The notes beneath the pieces were generated by a model. The model ran no database searches. It was given only the letters and a program-made list of their open reading frames with translations, and had not been told where the DNA came from. Below, piece after piece: positions 1-8,540 of a stretch of DNA of 64,000 nt. The first letter of the stretch is position 1; each line of letters starts with the position of its first letter. A program made the position numbers and the translations under genes. Source of the stretch: Candidatus Saccharimonadota bacterium (GTDB taxonomy: Bacteria > Patescibacteriota > Saccharimonadia > Saccharimonadales > Saccharimonadaceae). The stretch spans positions 62,001-126,000 of the forward strand of contig CAJPIO010000001.1 in NCBI GenBank assembly GCA_905365145.1. The letters run 5' to 3'.

Positions 1-962
1 CCGCTCAATTGCGAACGCATACCCAGCGAGTCGGCTAACTGGCTGCGCGGCGGCGAGGCACTAACGGTATAGCCGTGGAATAGAGCTGAAGCAATATTAG
101 CTATTCCAAGGGCTGCCGTATCTTGGTTGGTCTGGATTTTATCGTCATGCTCGCTACCAATGGAACGCGCCGTCATGGAACTCTGGACTAGTACTACGAG
201 CACAATTGATAATACGGTTGGCATAATTGTATTTAGCATCTCGAGCGACACTGTGGGCACTATTAAGTTTGGTATGTTGCTTGGCAGCGAACCTAAAAAC
301 TCTACGCCGTACGCATCGACATGAAATACTATTGCAAATATTACGGCCATAGCAATACCGATTAGCTCGCTCGGTATTCGCGATGATCGCCAAAACAACA
401 CTACACCTAGCACCAAGAGTGCTAGCGTAGCGGTCATCCAATTAATTGAACCAGCTTGCGCGGTAATTGACGCTAAATGACTCCAGAAACCGCCTGATGC
501 TTTTAATCCTAATAAAGCTGGTAACTGTGTAATAATTAGCTGCACTCCCACGCCTGCCATAAAGCCAATCATCACTGGTCGCGATACCAGATCTGCCAAA
601 AAGCCAAATTTGAATAGCCCCAGCAATAGTAGTAGGACGCCTGATAGCAACGTCATCGCTGCGATTGTATTAACATATTCTGGCGTACCTGTTTGCGCCA
701 CTAGCACTGCGCCTGACGCCAGTAGAATGGCCGTCGCTGAATCTGCGCCAACCACTAATCGATGTGAATACCCCAATAACCCAAATACTAGCGCGCCAAT
801 AATTGTCGTATATAAACCAGTCTCGGGCGGTAGTCCGACAATTACCGAAAAAGCCAACGCATTGGGAACATTCACGACGGCTATCAACAACGCCGTTATG
901 ATATCATGCCGCAAGTAAGATTTCTTGTACCGCAATATGCTCGGCAGAGACACTTTTCGCAT
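1..962 (-). CDS. SulP-family anion permease (partial, 3' end outside window)
   Basis: Reading the complement from an ATG at 962-960 gives about 320 uninterrupted codons that run off the left edge, so only the N-terminal part is present. The protein begins MRKVSLPSILRYKKSYLRHD and then shows the SulP signature of alternating hydrophobic helices: ALAFSVIVGLPPETGLYTTI, LGYSHRLVVGADSATAILLA, and later HGYTVSASPPRSQLADSLG. Members of this family move sulfate, bicarbonate or other anions across the cytoplasmic membrane; the substrate cannot be read from this fragment. The C-terminal STAS domain, if there is one, lies outside. A TATAAT sits 4 nt before the ATG. Family assignment is by recognisable motifs. 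Confidence 0.85.
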   Translation of the reverse strand, partial: MRKVSLPSILRYKKSYLRHDIITALLIAVVNVPNALAFSVIVGLPPETGLYTTIIGALVFGLLGYSHRLVVGADSATAILLASGAVLVAQTGTPEYVNTIAAMTLLSGVLLLLLGLFKFGFLADLVSRPVMIGFMAGVGVQLIITQLPALLGLKASGGFWSHLASITAQAGSINWMTATLALLVLGVVLFWRSSRIPSELIGIAMAVIFAIVFHVDAYGVEFLGSLPSNIPNLIVPTVSLEMLNTIMPTVLSIVLVVLVQSSMTARSIGSEHDDKIQTNQDTAALGIANIASALFHGYTVSASPPRSQLADSLGMRSQLS

Positions 963-1050
963 ATTTATTATACTAATGGTATTTGGGGGTGGCGTCAATA
1001 AAACAAAGCAAACTATGAATTTGCTAAATGTTGATACGATTCATAAAAAT

Positions 1051-1083
1051 AAACCGCTTAGGTTGTCCAGATTTGAGCGGTTT
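1051..1083 (-). terminator. Intrinsic terminator of tRNA-Gln
   Basis: On the minus strand, AAACCGCT pairs with AGCGGTTT across a 17-nt loop and is followed by ATTTTTATG. It lies 23 nt past the CCA end of tRNA-Gln. Confidence 0.7.
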
Positions 1084-1106
1084 ATGATATTTTCGTTTGC
1101 ATAATT

Positions 1107-1181
1107 TGGCTGGGTCGGCAGGATTCGAACCTGCGAATGCTGGGACCAAAACCCAGTGCCTTACCACTTGGCGACGACCCA
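1107..1181 (-). tRNA. tRNA-Gln (anticodon TTG)
   Basis: The complement folds as a full cloverleaf: acceptor TGGGTCG/CGACCCA, D-loop with G18G19, anticodon stem CTGGG/CCCAG around TTTTGGT (anticodon TTG), T-loop TTCGAAT, discriminator G and an encoded CCA. It reads CAA and, by wobble, CAG. Confidence 0.95.
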
Positions 1182-1199
1182 TCACGTGAGCTGCACTTC

Positions 1200-1205
1200 A
1201 TTATA
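1200..1205 (-). promoter_or_regulatory. -10 element of tRNA-Gln
   Basis: TATAAT on the minus strand, 18 nt upstream of the mature tRNA 5' end, so the precursor has a leader of only about 10 nt. Confidence 0.6.
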
Positions 1206-1328
1206 CCACACGCAAGACTACATAACCAGCACCAGATTGTGTAGAATTAAAGCAACGGAGGGAGTAACAAGGGTAGTGTTTTTTGTTAGTATATTATTTG
1301 TTTACAGTCTTTAATATATAAAATACCA

Positions 1329-1670
1329 CTAAAATTGTATATTGCTATTCATATCCCAACCAATCCAATAAGTTAAGATTGCGACAAAAATAAGAACAAT
1401 AAACACCCAGATAAGTCGTTGCCACCATTTTTTAAGTAGTAGGACATTTACAAGCGAGCACAAAATTACTACTCCTGCTATAATTTTATAGAGCGTAGAG
1501 GTTTGGTCGCTTATTAGATTCGCTACCATCCAGCTATATAGCCAGAATACGACTATAAGTCCGGCAAAAGTTTGAGTATACAGACCAGCCACCCGTCCTT
1601 TTTTACTGATAGATTTTTTCTTTATTAACTTACCAGATATATTATCATTAACTATTCCTTTATTCTTCAC
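1329..1670 (-). CDS. Small three-helix membrane protein, copy B of duplicated module
   Basis: A protein of about 113 residues with three hydrophobic segments (roughly FAGLIVVFWLYSWMVANLI, IIAGVVILCSLVNVLLL and LIWVFIVLIFVAILTYWIGW) and a Lys-rich N-terminus. It is a paralogue of the protein at 1910-2200: both end with (K/R)(K/R)WWQR(L/I)IW...YWIGW(D/S)MN..QF. An upstream TTG (1676) is possible, but GTG at 1670 is preferred because the paralogue starts at the equivalent GTG inside the sequence GGTTGTGA that also encodes the end of the preceding gene. It overlaps that gene (1660-1908) by 11 nt. Function unknown; I recognise no family. The pairing with a tail fragment of a secreted hydrolase invites comparison with immunity proteins, but this is inference only. 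Confidence 0.75.
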   Translation of the reverse strand: MKNKGIVNDNISGKLIKKKSISKKGRVAGLYTQTFAGLIVVFWLYSWMVANLISDQTSTLYKIIAGVVILCSLVNVLLLKKWWQRLIWVFIVLIFVAILTYWIGWDMNSNIQF

Positions 1671-1908
1671 AACCAACCCCCTTCGGTAGTGTATTTAATT
1701 TTATTAATCCTCGTAGCTTGTAGCCGTTTGATCCTGGTTTGAGTGCTGGTGATAGGTAGTCTTCTGGTTTTAGGGCATAACATTTCTCGTTCACATCTTT
1801 GGCGAGGATAATCGGCGTTCCTTTTTTAATATCACCGTCATCTTCTTTCATAACGACCAATTTATTGAATGCGAGTCCGCGCGTCTCGTAAGCGATAGTA
1901 GCTAGCAT
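1660..1908 (-). CDS. Orphan C-terminal tail of the SGNH hydrolase (duplicated fragment)
   Basis: The 82-residue product matches the last 70 or so residues of the large hydrolase at 2190-5282. Shared stretches are KL(V/I)(V/I)MKEDD, TPIIL(A/S)KD, KCYALKPEDYLSPAL, LIKLN.LPKGVGCE. It has no signal peptide. Its ATG lies 1 nt after the stop codon of the upstream membrane gene (1910-2200), so translation is probably coupled. Nucleotide similarity to the parental tail is clear but far from identical, so the duplication is not recent; the frame has stayed open, which argues against simple decay. It may be a remnant, a reservoir for recombination, or a stand-alone partner of the membrane protein encoded next to it. 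Confidence 0.7.
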   Translation of the reverse strand: MLATIAYETRGLAFNKLVVMKEDDGDIKKGTPIILAKDVNEKCYALKPEDYLSPALKPGSNGYKLRGLIKLNTLPKGVGCEE

Positions 1909-1909
1909 A

Positions 1910-2200
1910 CTAAAATTGAAACTTATTCATACTCCAACCGATCCAATACACTAGAGCGGCAGTAAGTACTGTGAAAACTAATAGCCATATAATTCGCTGC
2001 CACCATCGACGGGCCGCAAATACGGAAATAAAACATAAAGCAACAACAACACCAAGCATAAAGCCGTAAAAATCTACGTTTTCTTTCGTAATACATCTAC
2101 CCAGTAGATAGCAATATATCCACCACGCAGTAACCGCAGAAGCTATATACTGCACAACTTTTCTAACGGTGCTTATCTTATCCTTGTTTTTATCCCTCAC
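1910..2200 (-). CDS. Small three-helix membrane protein, copy A of duplicated module
   Basis: A 96-residue protein with a charged N-terminus (MRDKNKDK) and three hydrophobic segments, about residues 17-36, 45-63 and 68-88, ending YWIGWSMNKFQF. It starts at GTG 2200, inside the last codons of the SGNH hydrolase gene (overlap 11 nt), with a G-rich ribosome-binding stretch just upstream. The same overlap recurs in copy B, so the tail of the hydrolase and this protein have been inherited as a unit. Unknown family. Plausible roles are anchoring or export help for the hydrolase tail, or protection of the producer; the sequence does not decide. Confidence 0.75.
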   Translation of the reverse strand: MRDKNKDKISTVRKVVQYIASAVTAWWIYCYLLGRCITKENVDFYGFMLGVVVALCFISVFAARRWWQRIIWLLVFTVLTAALVYWIGWSMNKFQF

Positions 2201-5200
2201 AACCCACCCCCTTCGGCAGCTTATTTAACTTTATTAGTTTACGTGATTTATAATTCTTATCATACGGGCTTAGAGCAGGTGATAAATAATCTTCTGGTTT
2301 TAAGGCATAGCATTTATCATTCATGTCTTTGGATAAAATTATAGGTGTATCTTTTGAAATATTATTCTCTTTATCATCTTCTTTCATGATGATAAGTTTA
2401 CTAAAGAAGAGATTTTTAGTATCTTCTGTTAGGCTGCTAGCAATGAGTGCTTCGGTATTATCTTTGTTACTTGATTTGTCAATATAGTCATTGTTTACAC
2501 CTGTTAATCTCGCTGCTCTAGTATTGCGAAAGACATAGATTTTACCTTCGTCTTCATTAAACTCTGATTTACCATTGCGAGCGACATAGAGAATTGGATC
2601 GGTGATTTCAGGGTCGCAGATGTCGTCGATACCGTCAAGATCCTCATCTTTCCCCGAAGTCTTCAAAAAGGCTCCACAGGGTTGATTAGCATCTTTTACT
2701 CCATCATCGTCAAGATCTTCCTTATCTTTGCCCGTTACTATCAGTGTCTGAGTAATCTTTATATCCTCGCCGCTTGCGGATTTTCCATAGATAAATAGAG
2801 TGTGATAGCCGGCAGGAATGTTATCTGGGATAGTTATCGTTTCCTTCATAGATCCATCATTCAACACGGTATAGCTGCCTAGGTCCACTGGCTTAGATCG
2901 AATCTCGACACGAGCCGAACTGCCAGGTTGCAGCGAGTTCTTTGCCAGTGCAACTTTCTGCTTACTGCCTTTTGAAGGTTTGGAGTTTGCTAGCATTGTA
3001 GTATTCACAGACGAAGGTGCACCTTTGTCAAAATAGATTGACGAGGGCGCATTTACTGATTCATCGCCAGCACTAGGGTATTTGCTATAAGTCAACAGAC
3101 TTTCGTGATTCAGCTGTTTCGCTATCTCAACAAATATCATAGTGTGGCCAAACTTGTTTGGATGGTAACTTTCTTGCTCACCGAAACCTACTATGCCTGT
3201 CATGTAAATCTGATATTTCTCGCACATCTTGCCACCGTTCAGTGCTTGTGAAATATCTACATATTTTACACCAGCTTTGCGCGCAGCAGCTTCGATTACT
3301 TCGTTCATGTACTGAGTAGCACGAACTATCATGCGTCGCTCATCTAGGTCTATAGCTCCGGCATTCAGTCCACATGCGGCCGGTTCCGAATCAGTTATAA
3401 ACTGTGGATATCCGATCGCGTATATCTTTGCACCAGGACTTGCCGCTTTTAATTCTTTATATAACTCGACAAGTCGGTCAAATTGACCCTTAATTTGCGA
3501 CCCTAGAGTGTCCATGTCCTTTTTAGCCCAGTCACATGTATCCCAGCGCTCGCGTGGATCCACACATGAACGAATTTTCCCACCAAAATCCACATCATTC
3601 CCGCCCGCCGTCAGCGTAATCACCTTTGGCTGGTATTTCTTCACGAATTCGATTTGCTTGACGCGCCCTGGAATCATCTCGTTGAGTGCCATCTTCTGCA
3701 GTGTGTTTTTGTCAGCGTAGTCTCTTAGTCGGTCATTTTGCCCGTCGTATCCGCCAGAATTGCTGCCATTCAAGTCATAGATGGTCGCGCCACCGCACGC
3801 TACTGTGTCCCACTGCTTAGTGCCTGTTTGCTTCAACTCCATATATTGCGCTAATTTATACGGATACGAACGTGTGCTGATATGGCACTTTTCTCCTGGT
3901 ATGCCTTGCTTTTTATCTTCGTTGACGTCGGTTAGCTGGCGATAGTATTTTTGCCCGGTTGCGTTATTTTTTTCAGTGTCGCCCTCACCGCTGGAATACG
4001 AATCGCCTAGCGCTAGATAGTCGAGTTTTGCCGGATTGCCTGGAACTTTCATGCCGCGATAACCATCGGGGTATTCGACGTCGAAGGTGGATCTAAAGAG
4101 TTTTATCCAATTATTGTATGACTCCGAAAATAAAGAGCTAATATGTCCCTCGTTAGAGTTATTTCCCCAGAGGAATTCTATATCACAATTACCAATCATC
4201 TGCGTAATACCAGGGCTAGCTACGACTGCGGCGTATAGTTTACTTTTAGCTCCACGTCTTGTTTTTAAATATAGATTTCTTGTAGGATATTCGCCAGAGA
4301 AAACAAATTTATAATCAGACTTATTCTCCGTCCAATAAATAGTGATGAAGCCTGTATAAGAAGTGTCGTTGTGTCTATTTATCTGGTTATAGCCTATAGC
4401 GTATGCTCCTCTTGCTATAGCCGTATATAAGCTTTTCATGTAGACACTATGGTATTTTCTTTGATTAAATTGCTGACGTCTCACTAGATTAAGCCATGAA
4501 TTTGAATAATCGACCCAAGGTGAACCGCACGTTTTTCCTCTAAAGTTGTCAATATAGTTTATTAATTTGTTAGTAGTGATTTTCTCTATCAAGTCATCGT
4601 ATTGTGATGATGTTGGCTTCCAGGTTAGCGCAGGATCTTTACTTGGAATCTGTCTGCCTGTATATCCGTCGGGGTACGTTGTGTCGAACGTAGATACATA
4701 GATCTTCTTAGCGGAATCTGCATGAATCCACACGCTTTGTTCGTCAAAATCAGGATACCCCCAGATGAATGCAGGTGTACAAAGTACACTTTTCTGAATC
4801 AATGGACTGGATACTAATGCATAATGGAGGCGTTTGTAATGACCAGGCTTACTTTGAATGGCTATACTGCCATCAGTGCGCCACATGTCTGAGAATATAG
4901 TCTCGAAGGACTCTTTATCGTGCTCTGTCCAGTATATGTGTATGCGATACGATTTGCCTGTATCATTGTCAACGCGTTCATACACTACAGCATATGCTCC
5001 ATCAGCCGAAGAAATAGCTGTCTCTAAACTTTTGACTGCTGCTGGATGATTTTCACGGTCGTTAGATTGCTGTCGTCGAAACGCCCATAGCCATTTATTC
5101 GCGTAGTCGTCGGTAGTAGAGCCGCATGTTTTACCATACATAGACGTATAGTTAATCATGGTTGGTGTAGTAAGTTTATCAGTCAAAGCGTCGTACTTTG

Positions 5201-5282
5201 ATGTTGCGTGAGCAGCATTCGGTAGTAAAAATGTAAAAACTATTATAGTTCCTGTGATAATACTTACGAGTCTCGTTTTCAT
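2190..5282 (-). CDS. Secreted multidomain SGNH/GDSL hydrolase with duplicated N-terminal domain
   Basis: 1030 residues. A signal peptide (MKTRLVSIITGTIIVFTFLL..AHA, residues 1-26) predicts export. Two homologous domains follow, about residues 28-220 and 225-420: compare YDALTDKLTTPTMINY with YDDLIEKITTNKLINY, GKTCGS in both, and STFDTTYPDGYTG with STFDVEYPDGYRG. The SGNH catalytic domain begins at ALGDSYSSGEGD (nucleophile Ser in GDS, about residue 426), continues with TAGGNDVDF (block III) and ends at YHPNKFGH (block V, catalytic His, about residue 707). A calcium-binding thrombospondin type-3-like segment, DLDDDGVKD..DEDLDGIDD, lies near 857-885. The final 70 residues are repeated in the orphan ORF at 1660-1908. 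The family includes lipases and esterases acting on lipids or glycans. No clear Shine-Dalgarno; a TATACT lies about 40 nt upstream. An epibiont could use it on host envelope lipids (inference). Confidence 0.88.
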   Translation of the reverse strand: MKTRLVSIITGTIIVFTFLLPNAAHATSKYDALTDKLTTPTMINYTSMYGKTCGSTTDDYANKWLWAFRRQQSNDRENHPAAVKSLETAISSADGAYAVVYERVDNDTGKSYRIHIYWTEHDKESFETIFSDMWRTDGSIAIQSKPGHYKRLHYALVSSPLIQKSVLCTPAFIWGYPDFDEQSVWIHADSAKKIYVSTFDTTYPDGYTGRQIPSKDPALTWKPTSSQYDDLIEKITTNKLINYIDNFRGKTCGSPWVDYSNSWLNLVRRQQFNQRKYHSVYMKSLYTAIARGAYAIGYNQINRHNDTSYTGFITIYWTENKSDYKFVFSGEYPTRNLYLKTRRGAKSKLYAAVVASPGITQMIGNCDIEFLWGNNSNEGHISSLFSESYNNWIKLFRSTFDVEYPDGYRGMKVPGNPAKLDYLALGDSYSSGEGDTEKNNATGQKYYRQLTDVNEDKKQGIPGEKCHISTRSYPYKLAQYMELKQTGTKQWDTVACGGATIYDLNGSNSGGYDGQNDRLRDYADKNTLQKMALNEMIPGRVKQIEFVKKYQPKVITLTAGGNDVDFGGKIRSCVDPRERWDTCDWAKKDMDTLGSQIKGQFDRLVELYKELKAASPGAKIYAIGYPQFITDSEPAACGLNAGAIDLDERRMIVRATQYMNEVIEAAARKAGVKYVDISQALNGGKMCEKYQIYMTGIVGFGEQESYHPNKFGHTMIFVEIAKQLNHESLLTYSKYPSAGDESVNAPSSIYFDKGAPSSVNTTMLANSKPSKGSKQKVALAKNSLQPGSSARVEIRSKPVDLGSYTVLNDGSMKETITIPDNIPAGYHTLFIYGKSASGEDIKITQTLIVTGKDKEDLDDDGVKDANQPCGAFLKTSGKDEDLDGIDDICDPEITDPILYVARNGKSEFNEDEGKIYVFRNTRAARLTGVNNDYIDKSSNKDNTEALIASSLTEDTKNLFFSKLIIMKEDDKENNISKDTPIILSKDMNDKCYALKPEDYLSPALSPYDKNYKSRKLIKLNKLPKGVGCEG

Positions 5283-5319
5283 AAAGGATGCTAATTTTAA
5301 AGCTTACGCTTTAAGTATA

Positions 5320-6048
5320 TCATAGCTTGTACAGTCGCACCCATTCCTCGGGAGTCAATTCTGACGGTTTGCGTTCAGGGTTGATACTGGCTTTGGTGCG
5401 CGGTACGGCAGCGAAGGCTTTTTGCGAGGCGTAGCATTTTGCGACGAAACTTTGGTACTCGTCGCGTTCTAATGTAGGCAAGAGCGGCTCGGGTCGCGGT
5501 TTCAGCTCTAGCAGCACGGTATCGACTGCTGGCGGTGGTGTGAAATCTGTGCGGCGTAGCGGTCGGCGGATTCGTGTCTGCCACCATGGAGCTAGTTGTG
5601 TGCCTAATTGAGAGGTAAAGTGCCGGTCGCTCGGTACTATTTTTTGTGCGAATTGTTTTTGGACGATCAGGTAAATTGATTGCGGTGCGTGCATTTTGTT
5701 GTTGTTAGTCAATTTGCGTACTATGTCGGCGCTCAAGTGAAAGGGAATATTAGCAAAAACTTTGTATGGTTCATCTGGTAATTTCGCTAGCAGAAAATCT
5801 TGCGCTATTACTTTGACGTTTTTGTGCCGGCGCATATTTTGCTGTAGTTTGCTGAGAGCGCCCAGTTCATTTTCGTATGCTAAAACTTGTCGGCATCGGC
5901 GTGCTAATACTGCCGTAATGGCGCCGCTGCCAGCGCCGATATCTATTACCAAATCGCCGCGGCGTATGTTGCTGTGGCCTATCAGCTCGGCAATCAAGCG
6001 TGGATTACGCAAAAAATGCTGCGAATGGGTAGCGACTTGGCGTCTCAT
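5320..6048 (-). CDS. rRNA adenine N6-methyltransferase, Erm/KsgA family
   Basis: 242 residues of a class I SAM methyltransferase. It starts with the Erm-like THSQHFLRNPRLI, followed by motif I VIDIGAGSGAITAVLA (about 35-50), the acidic YENE, the QDFL motif, and the catalytic NIPFHLSADIV. NIPF rather than NLPY favours the Erm branch (23S rRNA A2058) over KsgA (16S), but only a tree would decide. The C-terminal helical region is short. TAAAAT ends 6 nt before the ATG, so the mRNA should be leaderless. It is divergent from the phosphoketolase gene across a 71-nt gap holding both promoters. If Erm-like in activity, it would confer macrolide tolerance. Confidence 0.85.
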   Translation of the reverse strand: MRRQVATHSQHFLRNPRLIAELIGHSNIRRGDLVIDIGAGSGAITAVLARRCRQVLAYENELGALSKLQQNMRRHKNVKVIAQDFLLAKLPDEPYKVFANIPFHLSADIVRKLTNNNKMHAPQSIYLIVQKQFAQKIVPSDRHFTSQLGTQLAPWWQTRIRRPLRRTDFTPPPAVDTVLLELKPRPEPLLPTLERDEYQSFVAKCYASQKAFAAVPRTKASINPERKPSELTPEEWVRLYKL

Positions 6049-6054
6049 AATGTG

Positions 6055-6060
6055 ATTTTA
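6055..6060 (-). promoter_or_regulatory. -10 element, Erm-type methyltransferase
   Basis: TAAAAT on the minus strand, 6 nt before the ATG at 6048; predicted leaderless start. Confidence 0.5.
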
Positions 6061-6105
6061 CCACGAAAAAGCGGCTAATCAGTTGGCAATATTTACCATA
6101 ACCTT

Positions 6106-6111
6106 TATAAT
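6106..6111 (+). promoter_or_regulatory. -10 element of phosphoketolase gene
   Basis: Perfect TATAAT ending 8 nt before the ATG at 6120, with no Shine-Dalgarno between. Transcription should start at or next to the A of the ATG. Confidence 0.65.
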
Positions 6112-6119
6112 ATAAAGTT

Positions 6120-8519
6120 ATGAATGCACACGAAAAACACTCGATAAAGCAATATTTGCGTGCGGCAGACTATCTGACGGTGGGGCAAATATTTTTGGCA
6201 GAAAATCATCTGCTGAAAAAGGAATTAACTTTTAACGATATCAAATCGCGGATTCTCGGACACTGGGGAAGCGGGCCAGGTATTAACTTTGCTTACGCGC
6301 ATCTCAGTTATTCGGCCAAGAAGCATAACAAGGACATGATGTTTGTACTGGGGCCAGGTCATGGCTTCCCGGCATTGCAAGCTAATCTGTTTTTGGAAGG
6401 TACGCTTGCTAATTTTGATCCGTCGATGGAGACTAACCTGGATGGTATTCGCAAACTATGCCGCGAATTTAGCTGGCCGTACGGTTTTCCGAGCCATTCT
6501 AATCCCGAGACGCCAGGCGTGATTCTCGAGGGCGGTGAACTTGGTTACGCGCTCAGTACTAGTTATGGTGCAGCGATGGATAATCCTGATTTGACGGTAG
6601 CTTGCTTGATTGGTGACGGCGAAGCCGAAACTGGGCCGACGGCTGGCGCTTGGCATCTCAATAAGTTGCTTAACCCGCGCAAAGATGGTGTAGTATTGCC
6701 AATTCTTCACCTCAACGGTTATAAGATTTCGGCGCCGACTGTTTTCGGCCGAATGAGTAATTACGAACTGATGACGCTCTTTAGCGGCTACGGTTATGAG
6801 CCGCGCATTGTTGACGCTACAAAAGACGGCGTCGATCCGCACGACGAAATGGCAAACGCGCTTGAGTGGGCGCACAATTTGGTTGCCGAGATTCGTGCTA
6901 GTACGAACACAGAAGCGCCGCGCATGCCGATGATTATCATGCGCACGCTAAAGGGCTGGACTGGGCCGAAATTTGTCGAGGGTAACAAAATCGAAGGTAA
7001 CTGCCTAGCACACCAGACAGTGCTTAGCGAAGCAAAATCTGATCCCGAGCAGCTCAAAATCTTGAACCAGTGGCTCAAGAGTTATAAGTTTGACGAGCTA
7101 TTCAACGAAGCGACAGGTTTTGGTGATTTTGTCAAGGATATCTTGCCTGAACAGCTAGAGAAGCGCTTGGGTATGTCGCCGCATGCTCGTGGCGGCGCAA
7201 CTGTTTATCGGCCGCTGGTGCTGCCAGATGTCGAGCAGTTCGCTGAAGACGCCGAAATCCCTGGCACTATTGGCTCTAGCAGTATGCGCCGGGCTGGCGC
7301 TTACTTGACCGAGGTCTTTCGTCTCAACGCCGAGAGTAAGAACTTCCGTTTCATGAGTCCAGACGAAACTTATTCCAACAAGCTTGACGAGATATTCCAG
7401 GCTACTAGCCGCAGTTGGCAATGGCCGATCATGGAGTGGGATAAGGATTTGTCGCGTGATGGCCGAGTCATGGAAATGTTGTCCGAGCACAACATGCAGG
7501 GCTTGATGCAAGGCTACGTACTAACAGGCCGTCACGCTATGTTCGCTAGTTATGAAGCATTTTTGCAAGTCGTCGGCAGCATGGTTGACCAGTATGCTAA
7601 GTTTCTCACCCAAAGCCGTAACGTCGAATGGCGCGGTACTATACCTAGTATCAACTATATACTGACCTCGAGCGGTTGGCGCCAAGATCATAATGGTTTC
7701 AGTCACCAGAATCCCGGCTTTATCGACGATATTCTACGCCGCCAGAGTAACTTCAGTGATGTTTACTTCCCATCGGACGGTAATGTCACGCTAGTTTGCT
7801 TAGAGCATATGTTATCGAGCGTTCGCCAGATTAACGCGCTGGTGGCCGGTAAGACTCTCGAGCCGCGCTGGCTGTCGCCAGAACTCGCTCGCCAACAGGT
7901 CGATGCTGGTCTGATGGTTTGGGATTTTGCTAGCGATGAACATCCTGATCTAGTTATGGCCGCTTGCGGCGATTATCCGACCAAAGAAACTATGGCAGCT
8001 ATTGATATTGTCAAAACGCATTGCCCGAACGCTAAAATTCGCTGTGTTAACGTTTCGAGTCTGACTACTGTTGGCTTTGGTACGTTGCGTCGCGTTGCCG
8101 ACCAAAAGTTCTTTGACAAGGTGTTTACAGATGATAAGCCAGTTATCTTCAATTTCCATGGCTATCCGCAGACAGTCAAATCGATTCTCTTTAACTATGC
8201 TGTTGATTCGACGCGCTTTGATATTCGCGGCTACAAAGAGATCGGGTCGACGACCACGCCGTTTGATATGCATGTTCGCAATGAAACCAGCCGCTATGAT
8301 TTGGCGATTGCTGCATTCCGCCAGCTGGGCCGCAATGGTATCATTCCTTTTGAGGAGGCCGAGCATTTGGCTTCGATTTACCAAGGTAAGATTGATGAGA
8401 ATACTGCTTATATCAAGGCTAACGGCGTTGACTTGCCAGAAATTGACGCCTGGGTGTGGCCAGCAGCACGCGGACTAGACGAGGCAAAAGAGGAAGCCTG
8501 GCACGGGCAAACAAATTAA
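6120..8519 (+). CDS. xfp: D-xylulose 5-phosphate/D-fructose 6-phosphate phosphoketolase
   Basis: 799 residues, the full length of the family. The enzyme uses thiamine diphosphate to split xylulose 5-phosphate (or fructose 6-phosphate) with phosphate into acetyl phosphate and glyceraldehyde 3-phosphate (or erythrose 4-phosphate). Diagnostic pieces are GPGHGFPALQANLFLEG near residue 78, SHSNPETPGVILEGGELG, the diphosphate-binding GDGEAETGPTAGAWH near 165, ILHLNGYKISAPTVF, and EYDLAIAAFRQLGRN-like C-terminal sequence. It heads an operon with acetate kinase 21 nt downstream, which converts the acetyl phosphate to acetate and ATP. This gives the cell an ATP-yielding route that skips lower glycolysis. 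Predicted leaderless mRNA. Confidence 0.97.
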   Translation: MNAHEKHSIKQYLRAADYLTVGQIFLAENHLLKKELTFNDIKSRILGHWGSGPGINFAYAHLSYSAKKHNKDMMFVLGPGHGFPALQANLFLEGTLANFDPSMETNLDGIRKLCREFSWPYGFPSHSNPETPGVILEGGELGYALSTSYGAAMDNPDLTVACLIGDGEAETGPTAGAWHLNKLLNPRKDGVVLPILHLNGYKISAPTVFGRMSNYELMTLFSGYGYEPRIVDATKDGVDPHDEMANALEWAHNLVAEIRASTNTEAPRMPMIIMRTLKGWTGPKFVEGNKIEGNCLAHQTVLSEAKSDPEQLKILNQWLKSYKFDELFNEATGFGDFVKDILPEQLEKRLGMSPHARGGATVYRPLVLPDVEQFAEDAEIPGTIGSSSMRRAGAYLTEVFRLNAESKNFRFMSPDETYSNKLDEIFQATSRSWQWPIMEWDKDLSRDGRVMEMLSEHNMQGLMQGYVLTGRHAMFASYEAFLQVVGSMVDQYAKFLTQSRNVEWRGTIPSINYILTSSGWRQDHNGFSHQNPGFIDDILRRQSNFSDVYFPSDGNVTLVCLEHMLSSVRQINALVAGKTLEPRWLSPELARQQVDAGLMVWDFASDEHPDLVMAACGDYPTKETMAAIDIVKTHCPNAKIRCVNVSSLTTVGFGTLRRVADQKFFDKVFTDDKPVIFNFHGYPQTVKSILFNYAVDSTRFDIRGYKEIGSTTTPFDMHVRNETSRYDLAIAAFRQLGRNGIIPFEEAEHLASIYQGKIDENTAYIKANGVDLPEIDAWVWPAARGLDEAKEEAWHGQTN

Positions 8520-8540
8520 CGTAAAGAAAAGGGTGGGGGA

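Noticed and set aside
154..918. Short ORFs on both strands in the first kilobase (for example 610-918 plus and 154-441 minus).
   Set aside because: They are in other frames of the SulP gene, whose continuous frame on the minus strand has family motifs.
6120..8519. Several long minus-strand ORFs within the phosphoketolase gene (up to 144 codons).
   Set aside because: High-GC third-position shadows of a strongly conserved gene; no promoter or ribosome-binding site.
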